A stretch of DNA of 64,000 nucleotides. Origin: Eleusine coracana subsp. coracana (Eukaryota; Streptophyta; Magnoliopsida; Poales; Poaceae). Below, one piece after another: positions 1-11,535 of this stretch (position 1 is its first letter; every line of letters begins with the position of its first letter). The stretch covers positions 13,796,569-13,860,568 of the forward strand of contig CM064429.1 of the NCBI GenBank assembly GCA_032690845.1. Direction: 5' to 3'. The translations under genes and the position numbers were made by a program. Under the pieces are notes generated by a model. The model was not told the origin of the DNA and made no database searches. It saw nothing but the letters and a program-made list of their open reading frames with translations.

Positions 1-95
1 ACGGTGCCATCAGCCTTATACACCGTTGCTTCATCATGATCGTCTTCAACGTCGTTGTTGGTGTCGTTGTTGGTGTTGGTGTTGGTGTTGTTGTT

Positions 96-126
<31 letters not shown>

Positions 127-359
127 GTCTTGTGAGCGGTCTCCAATTCGACAACCTGATCGGTTAGCTTAGAGACTCTCTTATCCAACCGCTCAATGCT
201 TTCTCCCAGGTGAAGCTTGGTGACGGCGTCGGTGACGGCCCTGGTGATCGTCTCTGCCAAATCACTCTGAACCGCCTGCAAAGCCTTCTGTAACTGATTT
301 TGGCTCACGCACTCATCCCATTTGGAGGGTGAAGCACCCTCCCCATCGCTTCCTGACAT
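1..359 (-). CDS. Element A: N-terminal gag-like ORF, cut by window edge
   Basis: An open frame runs from an ATG at 359 to the left window edge with no stop, so at least 119 codons are visible. It begins MSGSDGEGASPSKWDECV, continues with a charged, probably coiled-coil stretch, and ends in an asparagine/threonine-rich tract encoded by the GTT/AAC microsatellite. It lies 1.2 kb downstream, on the minus strand, of an LTR and a tRNA-Met-type primer binding site (1,561-1,576), which is where gag is expected in a Ty3/Gypsy element. No zinc knuckle or other diagnostic gag motif is inside the window, so the gag call rests mainly on position. The 360-1,576 leader between LTR and ORF holds no credible gene, only T-rich tracts. 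Confidence 0.5.
51..126. repeat. GTT/GGT trinucleotide microsatellite
   Basis: An imperfect run of GTT with GTC and GGT variants, including an almost pure GTT run at about 97-125. It stays in frame with the gag-like ORF on the minus strand, where it encodes asparagine with some threonine. Likely length-variable between individuals. Confidence 0.85.
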
Positions 360-1576
360 CAGAAACACCAAAATAGGAAACAAAAAGTGAAGGTTATCCC
401 TACAAAACTACTAAGCAGTGGTGCCTCTCAACACAGCAAAAGTAAGCTTCTTGCAAAGCTCTTACAAAGTTCTGAAAACAACAAAGCGAAGGATACCAGG
501 GAGAAGTGTTCCACGATTGCAAGGGTTACCAAATAACCTATGTGCTGTCCAGAAGAAGTATATAGAGCTAGCAAGGCCAAATATATATATATGAGTGGCA
601 CACAAATCAAAAACATATAGTAAAGCTGAGTAAGTGCCCAAATAACTTATCCCTAGTTGCTGGTCTAACTATGTCCTAGAACAGTAGTGATAGCAAAGAA
701 GAAACAAAGAGACAAAGGGACACAGTTGATTACAGGGGGCTTAGTGTAAAACAGCCGAACTCAGAAATTCCAGGGGGCTAGATGGAGCACTAGTAGGAAT
801 CCCAAATTTCTTTTATTTTTTTTATTTTTTTGATATTTTTTTCCAACTCACTAGCAAACAGGAAGAGACCACAAAAAATTTCAGCTCAAACCGAGATAGG
901 ACGTGGCCTACAGAAAATCTTGAAGTTTCAGAAAACGTCGGGTTTCAACTTGAATGAAATTTTTCTTTATCTTCCCGATTTTTTTTGAATTTTTTGACGA
1001 GGGCACACAGTGTGAGTATGCTCAACTTTTTGTCTAGAATCTCCTGTAAAAATTTCAGCCAAAACGGACAACCGAGCGAAAAGTTATGACTGTTTTATCG
1101 AAGGGGTGTCGGAATCGGTTTTGAAGAACCCGGGGGTTTGAGTGAAATCCGAGTCGGGCTTGGGGTCGGGTAGGGAGTTTTTTTGGCAAGGTGGATGCAG
1201 CGGAAAGTGGAATTTATGAAAAGTGGTCCGAGGTGGTGAGGGTAGGTTTAGGGTGGGATTAGGGTGGGCGTGTTGATCAATCAACCCTAGCACACAAAGC
1301 CGACAAAACCGAGGATGGTGAAGGGGATGGCGGCTAGGGTTGCAAGGGAAACACTACTGACGACAAAAACACAAACTAAACCAGCGACTAAATAAGAACT
1401 AGGGCACAAACTCAACACTACGGACTCTGAAATTGAAATATGCAAAGGCTAAACACGTGGTTATGGGCGGGGGAAAATTTTTTTTTTGGTATTTTCAGTG
1501 GACGATAGGAAGAACACGAAAACAAAACTAAAGGGTAGTGTGAACCTGACGGTGCACCTGAAGGTCTGATACCACT

Positions 1577-2500
1577 TGATGTGAACAAGGGTTCCCGATC
1601 TTCCGAAAGGTTCTTGGTAAGTTGATTTGGTCGGAGGCGACACACAAATCGATCCGGCTTCAGAACAGCACGTTCTAAACCCCGCAATCGCAGCACGACG
1701 TCTCCTCTGGTTATCAACCGTCCAAAAGACGATTGACCTCGCCGAGAAGGCTGATCCCTGCCTGCGAATCAAGAACACAAGCAAGAACAACAAAGATTGC
1801 AACACAATTGCAGATGTATGATTAAACTCTCGAAGTTGGGGTCTCACAAACCGATGAACGGCGAAACTGTTTATGAACAGAATTGATCTAAGCAAAACCC
1901 GAACCCTAATGGTGCGGCGGCGGCTGTATATAAAGACCCTAGGGTCGTGCAAGACCTTCTGGACGCGCCCCTAATTGGGCTCAACTAGATACAAAGCCCA
2001 AAGGCCAAAAATAGGCGACGCAGCACCGACACAGATTCTGGACACTGTCTTGTTTTGACGATTCCCGATGACTCCGGATGAATTTTGACATGAGGCCGGC
2101 GGCATTGGAAAGGTCTTCTCCTTATCTTTCCGTGCATATGTAGAACATCCAAATCCGAGTCCGTATGCGTCATGGGCGACTGTTTTAGTACAGACTGGTC
2201 CTGGGCCCCGAAACAGACTCGAAGTCGGTTTTGATTGGGCCTCCACTTTGGCTTCCAAGCCCTTGCTGGTCCTCCACGTTCCCAGCTCCTTCTCCCATCA
2301 TCTCCTGGTCTTCTCCATGGTTTCTAACCATAAAATAATCATTAGGTAGCAAACCATTCTCAAAAGTAACATATAGCGAAGAACGTAGGAACGAGCTCAC
2401 CTCTAAATTTAGTCGTCGTGCACGAGCTCTAATCATTGGACCTTGCAAATCCAGATTTGGAGGAGTGTTGTGTGTATCCATAGGAGTGATGTCCTCATCA
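1577..2500 (-). mobile_element. Element A: 5' LTR (Ty3/Gypsy, minus strand)
   Basis: A 924-bp LTR with TG...CA ends when read on the minus strand. On that strand it is followed directly by a primer binding site matching the initiator tRNA-Met 3' end (TGGTATCAGA, plus coordinates 1,565-1,574). The same LTR occurs twice in element G (6,824-7,720 and 10,216-11,115) and as a scrap at 32,455-32,715. The rest of element A lies left of the window. Its right flank (2,501 onward) is the 3' internal sequence of element D, so A jumped into D. Confidence 0.85.
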
Positions 2501-2796
2501 GAGAGGGAAGGAAATACACTTGAGAGACTTAGAGAAGACCAAAAGCTTGACGTTTGATGCTAAAAGATGAGTTGAGGAGAACTAAAATTATTTTTGAAAA
2601 GGTTTTGTGGTAATTTGATTAAGTTCAAGTAAGATATGCCGATTGGTTAAAAGAAGATGAGAGAAAATATTTGTGGCGGCATGACGAGTAAAAATGATGA
2701 TTGAGATTGACTGCATGAGAGATGGTGTGAAAATTCTTATTACATATTTGATTTTGTATTGCTCGAGGACTAGCAATGATTTGAGTGTGGGGGAAC
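2501..2796 (+). mobile_element. Element D: 3' internal sequence and polypurine tract
   Basis: AT-rich, non-coding sequence ending in GTGTGGGGGAAC (2,785-2,796), a polypurine tract directly in front of an LTR that starts TGTTGG. This is the usual layout of the 3' end of a Ty3/Gypsy element read on the plus strand. The rest of the D interior is left of the window because element A inserted here. Confidence 0.65.
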
Positions 2797-4138
2797 TGTT
2801 GGCACTTGCCAAGTGCCCCTTTTATATGCGAATATTACCCCAATTAGAGCATAATTCATATTAATTTAGGCCATTTACCTGTGATATTACCTATATATTT
2901 GTATATGCGTTGTTTTGGAGCTTTATTGCAGAAACAGGTAAAATTGGCGATTAAAGTGATGCTGGAGAGGACAGGAGTCCAGAACCGACAAAAAGCACTG
3001 AAGAAGCCCAGTGCGCCGATCGGCGCAGTCCATGAGCCGATCGGCACAAGGGTGTTTTGGCCCACAGAAGTGACCGAGGCCCATTCCACATGTTTATGGA
3101 AGTTTATCTACGCAAGACACTTGAAGTATTTGCCTAGAAGATTTATGGAACTTCAAGATCTTGACGTGTAGTATAAGACTTTATCTCGAAGGAAAAGGCC
3201 CACATGGCAGCTGTGGAAGACAGAGGAACCGACTCAGAGAAGAAACAAGAGAAGACACGGCTTGCGCCGATCGGTGCAAGAGGAAAAGATGACTAAAAAA
3301 TGATCCGGTCCAGGAAAGACAAAGGCCTAGCCCAGTATGAGTTAGAGTCGGTGGAAGTTAATCTAATCCCGTCGAGTATAAAAGAAAGATAACTATCAAA
3401 GAGCCAGGGGCACAAGAAAGAACGGCAATCGCGAGAACCATTTATTAAACCTAGGACTCCAGGATATTGGCGGTGGAGGTTCGTCAACACCGACGAGATC
3501 CACCAGAAGGGAGGTCACGCCGATCGGCGCGACGCTTGCGTCGATTGGCTCGTGCGCGTTCCAGCGCTATTTCTCACCCCTCTGCTATGTCTAGCGGAAG
3601 GATGAGTGAGTAGTCTCATATTCTCTTCTCAGGTGTGGGGATCTGGTCATGTAACTCTCATACTTGTTGATACTCTCCCAATGAATTTAATCTATGTAAT
3701 GAACTTTATTGCACATCTATCTATCTCTTTCATTAGTGTATCGGCCAATACACTTTTGCCCATTGCATAGTGCAAGAATCCAGTGGGGAGCTAATAGCCT
3801 CTGTAGTGACAGCCATGGTGAACGAAACCACCATGTCTTGTAGAATATTAGAGTCGTCACTTGAGTTGATAAGAATGAGGTTGCATGCTAGTGAACTAAT
3901 CCTAAGGAGAGAATCCTTCATTATCCTGTTGCCTCTTCAATAACATTCACCTTCCACTTTCTCACCATCATCATTCACACCAACCAACCCATTGCAATCT
4001 GTTAGTAACCTTTTAATAGTATTAGTTTCGCTCATTCCCTATGGATTCGATAACCTTGGCATACTCTGAGGGAAAAAGAGCTACAACTGTACACCGTCCT
4101 CTTGCGGTATATAAGTGGGTGCGTAGATCCGACCCACA
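2797..4138 (+). mobile_element. Element D: 3' LTR (plus strand)
   Basis: A 1,342-bp LTR starting TGTTGGCACTTG and ending ACCCACA, preceded by a polypurine tract. Its last 120 bp match, in reverse orientation, the LTR fragment at 63,265 onward, and that match fixes the right end. A TATA box (TATAAAAG, 3,377-3,384) marks the promoter. Upstream are GC palindromes at 3,012-3,027, 3,036-3,045 and 3,262-3,279; another lies in the predicted leader at 3,519-3,528. It is inserted in element T; the 5 bp to the right are CCGAG, but the left target duplication is outside the window. Confidence 0.75.
3012..3279. repeat. GC palindromes upstream of the D LTR TATA box
   Basis: Three palindromes: TGCGCCGATCGGCGCA (3,012-3,027, perfect), GCCGATCGGC (3,036-3,045, perfect) and TTGCGCCGATCGGTGCAA (3,262-3,279, one mismatched pair). 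The centre of the third lies about 106 bp before the TATA box at 3,377. The pattern recalls the GGTCGGCCGACC pairs in the C/B family LTR. Function unknown; a transcription-factor or silencing-factor site is inferred from position only. Confidence 0.6.
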
Positions 4139-6823
4139 CCGAGCCCCTGAGCGAGTCGGAGACTCGTTCGGGGGATTTTGACGCAGGTGCGAGCTGAAGG
4201 CACGAAGTCATCTATGGGTTGCCTGGTTTATGTGAGGGAGGTGCGCGTGAGCGCACCCGACGGGTGTAGCCCCGAAGCCGGAGGGAGAGTTTGGTCGAAA
4301 CTCATGCTTCGGCTTAACACATTGCGGGAATGTTAGGTCGCTCGTCCGTCGGAGTGCGCGCGAGCGCACCCATCGGGTGTAGCCCCCGAGCCAAAGGAGG
4401 AGTCCGGACGGACTCGTTCTTTAGCTGTTTGCATCTGAAACGATCACGGGGGTGCCGTGTTCTTTGGCCTCCATCTCCTAGGCCGAGCAAACGGCATGGG
4501 GTGTCACGGATGAGGGTTTGCCTCAAAAGGCGGGCCACGACACTGTCAGCATGATAGGTTTCTTGTCTCTTTTTGGCGTACAGCACGCAAGGGCTTCTTC
4601 TGGTAGGGCCCAGACCTGCTGGGCATCAGGGGAATCCAAGGCCGGCACCTTGCCCTAAGGCGGGTTCCTTTCTTTTTCTTTCGGCGCGCTGTGCGTGACT
4701 CCGTTGGTGGCGCCAGGTCTTTGTTCCCATGTGGCGTGCAAGATCCTCTCGTAAACTCACATTGGGTTTGGTGCCCGTGCAAGGAATCCGAGCCTTGGGC
4801 CTAGCTTGGCTATTTAAGGACACAGTCGGGCAATATTCTGCTTCGTGCCCACACCTAGCTTTACCCCCCAAGCCCTGAGATACCTGGGACAAGGCCAACT
4901 CTCGCTTAGTGGTCCGTTGTTCTCATGACTGCTGGGTGCAACGATGTCCCTGGTGATGATGACGAGGATGGAAACCCACCGATAGTAAGTCCCCGGCCGC
5001 CCTGGTGTGGCGGCCCTGTCGGTTGTGAGAAGGTTGGCTGAACTTCAATTGTGTCCTCCCTTTGTCGGGGTGAGATGGAGATAAAGGGGCCTTCGCATGA
5101 AAGGTTGCCATGGCTTATTAGGTCCCCTCGTGTTCGTCCTTGGCAGCACCGGTAGGAGTGAGTTCAAGAAGAGGCGCCGGACCCAACTCCCCACCATTAT
5201 GGGGGTCATCGGTCTCAAGAGGCGGCTCCAGCAACAGCCTTACGGCGTGGCCGAGCTGCTCGCCTTCTTTATTGGGGGAAAGGCCATCCTCAAATGAGGG
5301 CATCTTTCCCTGATGACGAAGCATTACAGGCTCTTTACCTCGCATGTACCCGCCGAGGTGCGGGTACCGCTTTTTCTTTGTAGTAGACCCCTCGGGTCGA
5401 TCTTTTCCTTTCATCCCCTTTTTTCTCGAGTAGTTGATACTCGCTTTGTTAAAAGAAGAGAGGGAGTCTGTAAGAGTCGGCCCTAAACGGTCTTGTAAAC
5501 AAAGAACAATGGGTGTGACCCCGTCGTTGGGTCTTGTTTGGCGATGTCGGCCCTCGTGTCCCCGCTCGATGCAGACGGATCGATCGAGCGACCGTTTCGA
5601 CTTTTTTTGTTTTCTCCTTCCGTGCCCTATTCATGAGACGGAGGATAGAGCTGAGCCACGCTTTTGCCTCGGTGGCTGAAACGTGGTTACTCGATGAGCT
5701 ATAACCGGATCCGTTCGAGTGAGATCTCCGGTTCCCCATCGACGGGGTCCCAGCGAACCAGCTTGTGGTTGACCTCATAAATTCGTCTTTCTAGCTCGAC
5801 TGGTCATCACAACCGTTCGATAGGTTGTGATGGCCAATTGCCTCTCTTCAGGGAGATACCAACGGTCAAGTCTAAGCGGGACTCAAACGCTACTCCGTGA
5901 TGCCCTCGACCCCTCGAGGGTCGGGGTATTGGCCGCTAAGTGTGCCCATCGCTCGTGCCCCTCGCTCTGTTCGTGCTCTAGGCGGCTGTCGAACCCGCTC
6001 GTGGGGCCAGCCTTAGAACCTTGGCAAAGAATAATGAATGTGACCCCGTCGTTGGGTCTCGTTTGGCGACACCGGCCCTCGCGTCACCGCTCGATGCAGA
6101 CGGATCGGTTGAGCGGCCGTTTTGACTTTTCTGTTTTCTCCTTCCACGTCCCGTTCATGAGACGAAGGATACATCCAAGCCACACTTTTGCCTCGGTGGT
6201 TGAAACGTGGCTGCTAGATGAGCTTCTATCGTGTTCGTTCGAGTGAGATCTCCGGTTCCCTGTCGACGGGGTCCCAGCGAACCAGCTGGTGGTCGACCAC
6301 ATGAATCCGTCTTTCTGTCTCGACTAGTTGTCATGACCATTCGATAGGTCGTGATGGTTAGCTGCCTCTCTTCGGGGAGATACCAAAGGTCGAATCAGAG
6401 CGGGACTCAAATGCTACTCCGCGATGCCATCAAAACCCTCGGGGGTCGGGGTATTGGCTGCTAAGTGTGCCCATCGCTCGTGCCCCTCGCTCTGTTCACG
6501 CTCTAGGCGACTGTCGAACCCGCACCTGGGGCCAGCCTTAGAACCTCGACGTCGTCGGGCCGTCGGGGCAGTTTTCATCCAATTATCCCGTCTTACTTGC
6601 GCCGCACGTCCCTTGCCGGGGTTGAGTGGCTTGCCTCGCGCCTCTGTCTAATTCATGGCTATTCGCCAGCCGAGTCCGCATGGGTGAGTCGCGTTTGTTG
6701 TGGCAAGGCCCGACCGGTGGGGCCCGTGCGTATTTCCTGCTTCAAAATTCAAGGCGCGGCGTGGGGCCTAAATCGGCTCCGCACTACCAGCTCCCACTAC
6801 CCGAGTAAACAAGAGGGACTGAG
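4139..6823 (-). mobile_element. Element T: left arm, 3' non-coding region (partial)
   Basis: GC-rich retroelement sequence without a convincing long ORF. It joins 11,116 seamlessly if G is removed, so it belongs to T, downstream (minus strand) of the antisense ORF promoter. It contains a roughly 520-bp tandem duplication (separate entry), a pyrimidine-rich stretch at 5,401-5,427, and a plus-strand TATA-like box (CTATTTAAGG, about 4,808-4,817) followed by a short ORF from 4,926. I could not find the T 3' LTR start here by comparison with the right end at 37,244, so the 3' LTR is deleted, diverged or beyond the window. Confidence 0.5.
5497..6545. repeat. Two-unit tandem repeat of about 520 bp in element T
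   Basis: The stretch containing TGACCCCGTCGTTGGGTCT recurs at about 5,516 and 6,041; the stretch GGTCGGGGTATTGG recurs at about 5,929 and 6,444. Offsets of 515-525 bp define two adjacent diverged units (about 5,497-6,020 and 6,021-6,545). Tandem repeats between the coding region and 3' LTR are a known trait of Tat-lineage elements and can seed satellite DNA. Confidence 0.8.
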
Positions 6824-7428
6824 TGATATGAACAAGGGTTCCTGATCTTCCGATAGGTTCTGGTAAACTTGATTGAGGCGGAGGCGATACACAAATCGAT
6901 TCGTCTTCCGAACGACACGTTCTGAACCCCGCAATCACAGCACAACGTCTCCTCTGGTTATCAACCATTCAAGAATGATTGACCTCGCTGAAAAGGCTTA
7001 TCCTTGCCTGCAAATCAAGAACACAAGCAAGAACAAAGAAGAATGCAACTAAATTTGCAAGTATACAATGAATCTCATAAGTTGGGGTCTCACAAATCGA
7101 TCAAACGGCAAAACTTTTATCAACAGAATAATCTAAGCAAAACTCAAACCCTAATGAAGAGGTGGTGGCTGTATATGAGTACCCTAGGGTCGTGCAAGAC
7201 CCCCTGGACACAGCCCTAAGTGGGCTCAACTCGATACATGACCCAAAGACCGATTACGGTGTCGCTGCACCAGGACAGATTCTGAAAGTCGAATTGTTTT
7301 GGCGATTTCCAATGGCTCGGGACGAATTTTGACATGGGACTGATTAGGTTGGAAAGGGCTTTTCGTTATCTTTCCAGGCATATATAGAACGTCTAAATCG
7401 GAGTCCGTATGCGTCCTGAACGTTCGTT

Positions 7429-8733
7429 TTAGTGCAGACTGGTGCTGGGCTCCGAAACAGACTCGAAGTCGGTTTTGATTGGGCCTCCACCTTGGCTTGG
7501 ACGTCCTTGCTGGTCCATCACGCCTCCAATCACCTCCCTAGCTATCTCATCATCATCTCCATGGTTCCTAACAACAATTAATTCATTAGATAACAATCTA
7601 TTGTCAAAACCACATAATAAAAACATTAGAAACGATCTCACCTGTAAATTCAGGTGATGCACATGAACTTTCATCTTAGTTGGAGTGTTGTATGTATCCA
7701 TGGGTGTGATGTACTCATCATTCTCCCCCTTTTGAATTAGAGTCGTCCTCGACTCGATCTCATCCCTTTCTCCTAATAGTGGTCTCAAATCTGAAATATA
7801 AAATATAGAACTATTCCCAAACTTGGGATACAACTCATATTTATATGCATTTTGAAATTTATCATCACAATGTGAAACTACAGTAGAAGGCATGCCATGC
7901 AAATTAATGACCTCTTTGAAAACTTGCTCAGCAATATGAACATCATTCTCCCTCTTATTACAAGATAGAAAATGTGTGATCTTAAAAACACTAGAAAAAC
8001 ATGACATGACATGGTAATTGCTATTGCAGTTTTCTAGTTCATCATTTGGTTGTACAACATAAGGAGGATTCATATTTATGCAAATATAAACTTTGTGCAC
8101 CATAAATACACCTCTATGATCATAGTTTCCTATAGCATAAAAATTGTTTCTTGTTAGTAAAGGCAATTCAGCTTGAGAAAATATTTGCTTCTCTATGGTA
8201 TTTTGATCATAAAAAACATCAAATTCAATATAACCCAAAGTATTTAGAGAAAACAATAATTTCTGCTCATTCTTTTCACGTGTTATTAAAATCAAATATT
8301 TTATTTCAGCACTAGTAGGTGAATCATAAGCAAAAACATCAAGCTCATTCATTTGTTGTGGCAAAGGTATAAGTAAAGCAGTGGTACACAACTTCTCTTT
8401 ATCAAAAGGATTAGTAGATAAATCAACTTGTGGCAATAACAAATCAAGACAAGGTTCCAATACAACAAGATTGTTGGAACAATTCAGTACATTAGGAAAG
8501 TTCTTACTTGAAACAACAATTTGTTCTTTATCTTTCTCACTATCCTCTTCTTTGTGTAGAAGCTGAAATATATTAGTCGCAACAAGAGGCAAGGAAATAT
8601 GTTCATACTCTAGTAATTCAGATTTTAATGAAAGTGTTGCAACATTTGAAACAGCCCATTCTATCCTAAATGGTTCATTCTTTCTTCTCTCAAGTCTTTG
8701 TTGATCCTCTTCTAAAATTTCAGCAGCAGACAT
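7429..8733 (-). CDS. Element G: 434-codon remnant pol ORF running into the 3' LTR
   Basis: Reads without a stop for 434 codons. Residues 1-25 resemble the stretch after the protease of plant Ty3/Gypsy polyproteins. Around residue 265-295 (VHIAEQVFKEVINLHGMPST) is an integrase-core fragment, but the SDRD-type aspartate block is altered (SHCDDKF). Around residue 305-335 (FYISDLRPLLGE) is the integrase C-terminal region. No RT or RNase H motif is seen between. The last ~97 codons are LTR sequence, so the original pol stop has been lost or was beyond the LTR edge. Residues 30-260 match nothing I recognise. It could be a deletion derivative held open by chance or a product of a mobilised non-autonomous family. 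Confidence 0.55.
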   Translation of the reverse strand: MSAAEILEEDQQRLERRKNEPFRIEWAVSNVATLSLKSELLEYEHISLPLVATNIFQLLHKEEDSEKDKEQIVVSSKNFPNVLNCSNNLVVLEPCLDLLLPQVDLSTNPFDKEKLCTTALLIPLPQQMNELDVFAYDSPTSAEIKYLILITREKNEQKLLFSLNTLGYIEFDVFYDQNTIEKQIFSQAELPLLTRNNFYAIGNYDHRGVFMVHKVYICINMNPPYVVQPNDELENCNSNYHVMSCFSSVFKITHFLSCNKRENDVHIAEQVFKEVINLHGMPSTVVSHCDDKFQNAYKYELYPKFGNSSIFYISDLRPLLGERDEIESRTTLIQKGENDEYITPMDTYNTPTKMKVHVHHLNLQVRSFLMFLLCGFDNRLLSNELIVVRNHGDDDEIAREVIGGVMDQQGRPSQGGGPIKTDFESVSEPSTSLH

Positions 8734-8828
8734 AGGTTTAAGAGTAACTCTTCAACCATTGTATTTAAATGAATAGCTATTAGCAATGGTATTTTGCAAA
8801 GCATTATTTGTAGAAATCCAAGGCTTAC

Positions 8829-9242
8829 TCAATAATAAAGACACGCTTGCATAGGCACTATATCAAAATCTGCACAATCCTTATAAGAACCAATAAAAAA
8901 TTCAATGCGTGTAATTTTATCTACCTTTATCTTACCACAAGAATTTACCCATTGGATGTAGTATGGACATGGGTGTGGCTGTGTGGTCAAGCCGAGCTTC
9001 TCGACCAATTCCAAGCTTGCGATGTTGTGGCTACTCTCTCCATCAATGATGACACGACAACGTCGATCCTTCACAACAATGTGAGTATGAAACAAGTTGT
9101 TCATTTGATTTTGCTCTACCTTCTCCATTTGAGAACTAAGCACTCGTTGTGCTACAACACTTGTATCAACCTCATTTGACACCATCGACTCATCATCATC
9201 GGTGTTGTAACCTGTCATTGTTAATAGAAAACAATAAAACAC
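8829..9242 (-). CDS. Element G: retroviral-type aspartic protease fragment
   Basis: 137 codons. After a short acidic N-terminus comes NNLFHTHIVVKDRRCRVIID, followed by GESSHNIASLELVEKLGL, then PYYIQWVNSCGKIKVDK and FDIVPMQACLYY. This order is the pepsin-like protease of plant Ty3/Gypsy elements. The catalytic region normally reads DGGS or D-T/S-G; here it is DGES, so activity is doubtful. The ORF stops before the expected LLGRPW-type segment, and related sequence continues in other frames to 8,740. It follows the leader directly with no gag body, showing that gag was removed by deletion. Confidence 0.65.
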   Translation of the reverse strand: MFYCFLLTMTGYNTDDDESMVSNEVDTSVVAQRVLSSQMEKVEQNQMNNLFHTHIVVKDRRCRVIIDGESSHNIASLELVEKLGLTTQPHPCPYYIQWVNSCGKIKVDKITRIEFFIGSYKDCADFDIVPMQACLYY

Positions 9243-11115
9243 AAAAGAGTATATTTTCCTATCACTACTGTTTGGTCACGATGGAAACTCTCAACAAGCA
9301 AATGGCAGCACCTAACTGAGTTCTTACAAGATTCTTAATAGCAAAACAAAGGATACCTTGGAGAGTGTGATCCGACGATTGCGAGGGTCTAAAGTTCTGT
9401 GCCTATTCAGAAGGATATATATGGAGCTAGGTAGGCAATTTATAGTAGCAAGGATTAGCAAATTTTTAATTCAAAAATTGCAAAACTGAATAATAGTCCC
9501 AAGCTAATCTATGTCACTGGCCTAAACTTGTCTCGGAGCTAGTTCAAGCAAGCAAGCAAATAGCTCAACAGAGGACACAAAGACTGCAAGCAATTCTGAA
9601 TTTTTTTCTCTTCTCCTTTTGTTTTTTTCTTTGGTTATAGGTGCGGCTTTTTCTTCTTATTTTTTTTTCAGCATCTTTTTGCCTTTTACTTCTTTCATGA
9701 TTTTTTTGACACAGAACTGCAGCAAGAGTTGCAAACTTTATAGCACAAAGAAAAAATCTGAACTTTCTTTTTTATACTCTTTATGTAAGGAATAGATGTA
9801 CATGTAGAACTGAACCGACAATTCTCATATGCAACAACGTGCAGCAATCTCTTGACTCAAGGAACAACGTGCAACAGAAAACACTCTAAGTTTCTTTTGC
9901 ACACAAAAAGTAGAAGGCTAGATGTTAAATAAATATTTAGTGCAAACAATTCTAGCAATACTATTCTCTCAAGGACACACATGACTCAAACAAGACCAAA
10001 GAACAAGCACTAGACCAACAACACAATGATCTTGTTGGCACTAAAATTCAGAGAAGCAAACTAAACTAAAAATTGCAAGGCACAAGGGGGGTGTAGGATA
10101 GCAGAAACATGATGAACAAATATTTTTGTAGGGCAATTTTCTGGACTCTAGGATTGAACAAAATAACGAAGATAAGGGCAAACCTAACGGTGTACCTAAA
10201 GCTCTGATTACCACTTGATGTGAACAAGGGTTTCCGATCTTCCGATAGGTTCTGGTAAACTTGATTAAGGCGGAGGCGATACAAAAATCGATCCGGCTTC
10301 CGAATGACACGTTCTGAATCCCGCAATCACAGCACGACGTCTCCTCTGGTTATCAACCATTCAAGAACAATTGACCTTGCTAAGAAGGCTTATCCTTGCC
10401 TGCAAATCAAGAACACAAGCAAGAACAAAGAAGAATGCAACCAAATTTGCAAGTATACAATGAATCTCACAAGTTGGGATCTCACAAACCGATCAAACGG
10501 CAAAACTGTTATCAATAGAATAATCTAAGCAAAACCCAAACCCTAATGAAGAGGCGGCGGCTGTATATGAGGACCCTAGGGTCGTGCAAGACTCCCTGGA
10601 TGCAGCCCTAAGTGGGCTCAACTCGATACATGGCCCAAAGACCGATTACGATGTCGCAGCACCAGGACAGATTCTGGAAGTCGAATTGTTTTGGTGATTT
10701 CTGATGGCTCGGAACGAATTTTGACATTGGACCATTAGTATTGGAAAGGGTTTTTCGTTATCTTTCTAGGCATATATAGAACGTCCAAATCCGAGTCCGT
10801 ATGCATCCTGGGCGTCCGTTTTAGTGCAGACTGGTCCTAGGCTCCGAAACAGACTCGAAGTCGGTTTTGATTGGGCCTCCACCTTGGCTTGGACGTCCTT
10901 GCTGGCCCATCACGCCTTCAATCATCTCTCCAGCTATCTTATCATCATCTCCATGGTTCCTAATAACAATTAATTTATTAGGTAGCAATCTATTCCCAAA
11001 ACCACATAATAAAAACATTAGAAACGATCTCATCTGTAAATTCAGGTGATGCACATGAATTTTCATCTTAGTTGGAGAAGTGTAGTGTGCATCCATGGGT
11101 GTGATGTACTCATCA

Positions 11116-11535
11116 CTGAGTAGGTTACCTGACATCTGCGTCGTGGTGGTCCCAAGCACAGCACGTAGCCGTTCCGTCTTTCTTGGCGCGGCGACCGGAG
11201 AGGCGTTTCTCACAGTGATGGCAATAGAGATGGGCCCGTGGTGCGCGGAGCCATTTGCGGAAGCCGAGAAGTTTTTGGGATAGTGGGAAAAATAGAGTTA
11301 TGGAGGAGAGTGGGATACTGCGTCCGCGCCATGCGGGATGAGTGGTTGAGAGGTTTGTCACCTGGCGGGTTGTGGGCGGATTTTCAGCGGTCAGTTTCGG
11401 TTGCGCTCCTGGCCCGTCCTCCTATTTAAGCCTTGGACACCGCATCCTCTATTCTTCCTTTCACCTTCCTCGTTTCCTCACCCTTTCCTCTCCTTCATCT
11501 CCAGCGATCTCCTCTACAGTAGCCTCGCCGCCACG
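11116..11535 (+). promoter_or_regulatory. Promoter and 5' leader of the antisense ORF in element T
   Basis: A TATA-like box CTATTTAAG (11,422-11,430) lies 105 bp before the ATG at 11,536. It is followed by a pyrimidine-rich leader (TTCCTTTCACCTTCCTC and similar, 11,455-11,515) typical of plant 5' untranslated regions, and CCACG just before ATG. The stretch has no ORF of its own on the plus strand that looks coding. Confidence 0.55.

Larger units (their letters stand above)
6824..11115 (-). mobile_element. Element G: full-length, non-autonomous Ty3/Gypsy element
   Basis: A 4,292-bp element read on the minus strand. The 5' LTR is 10,216-11,115, the 3' LTR 6,824-7,720. Perfect 5-bp target duplications CTGAG flank it (6,819-6,823 and 11,116-11,120). 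A primer binding site for initiator tRNA-Met (altered to TGGTAATCAGAGC) lies just inside the 5' LTR at 10,201-10,213, and a polypurine tract (AAAAGGGGGAGAA) abuts the 3' LTR at 7,721-7,733. The interior keeps a protease-like ORF and a 434-codon ORF with late-integrase remnants; gag and the whole RT/RNase H are missing. The LTRs differ visibly, so this is older than B and C. Confidence 0.9.

Noticed and set aside
4139..6823. Complete 3' LTR of element T
   Set aside because: No sequence matching the T end at 37,244 (TGTTGAGGGTAAATACC) was found, so a complete T element is not claimed.
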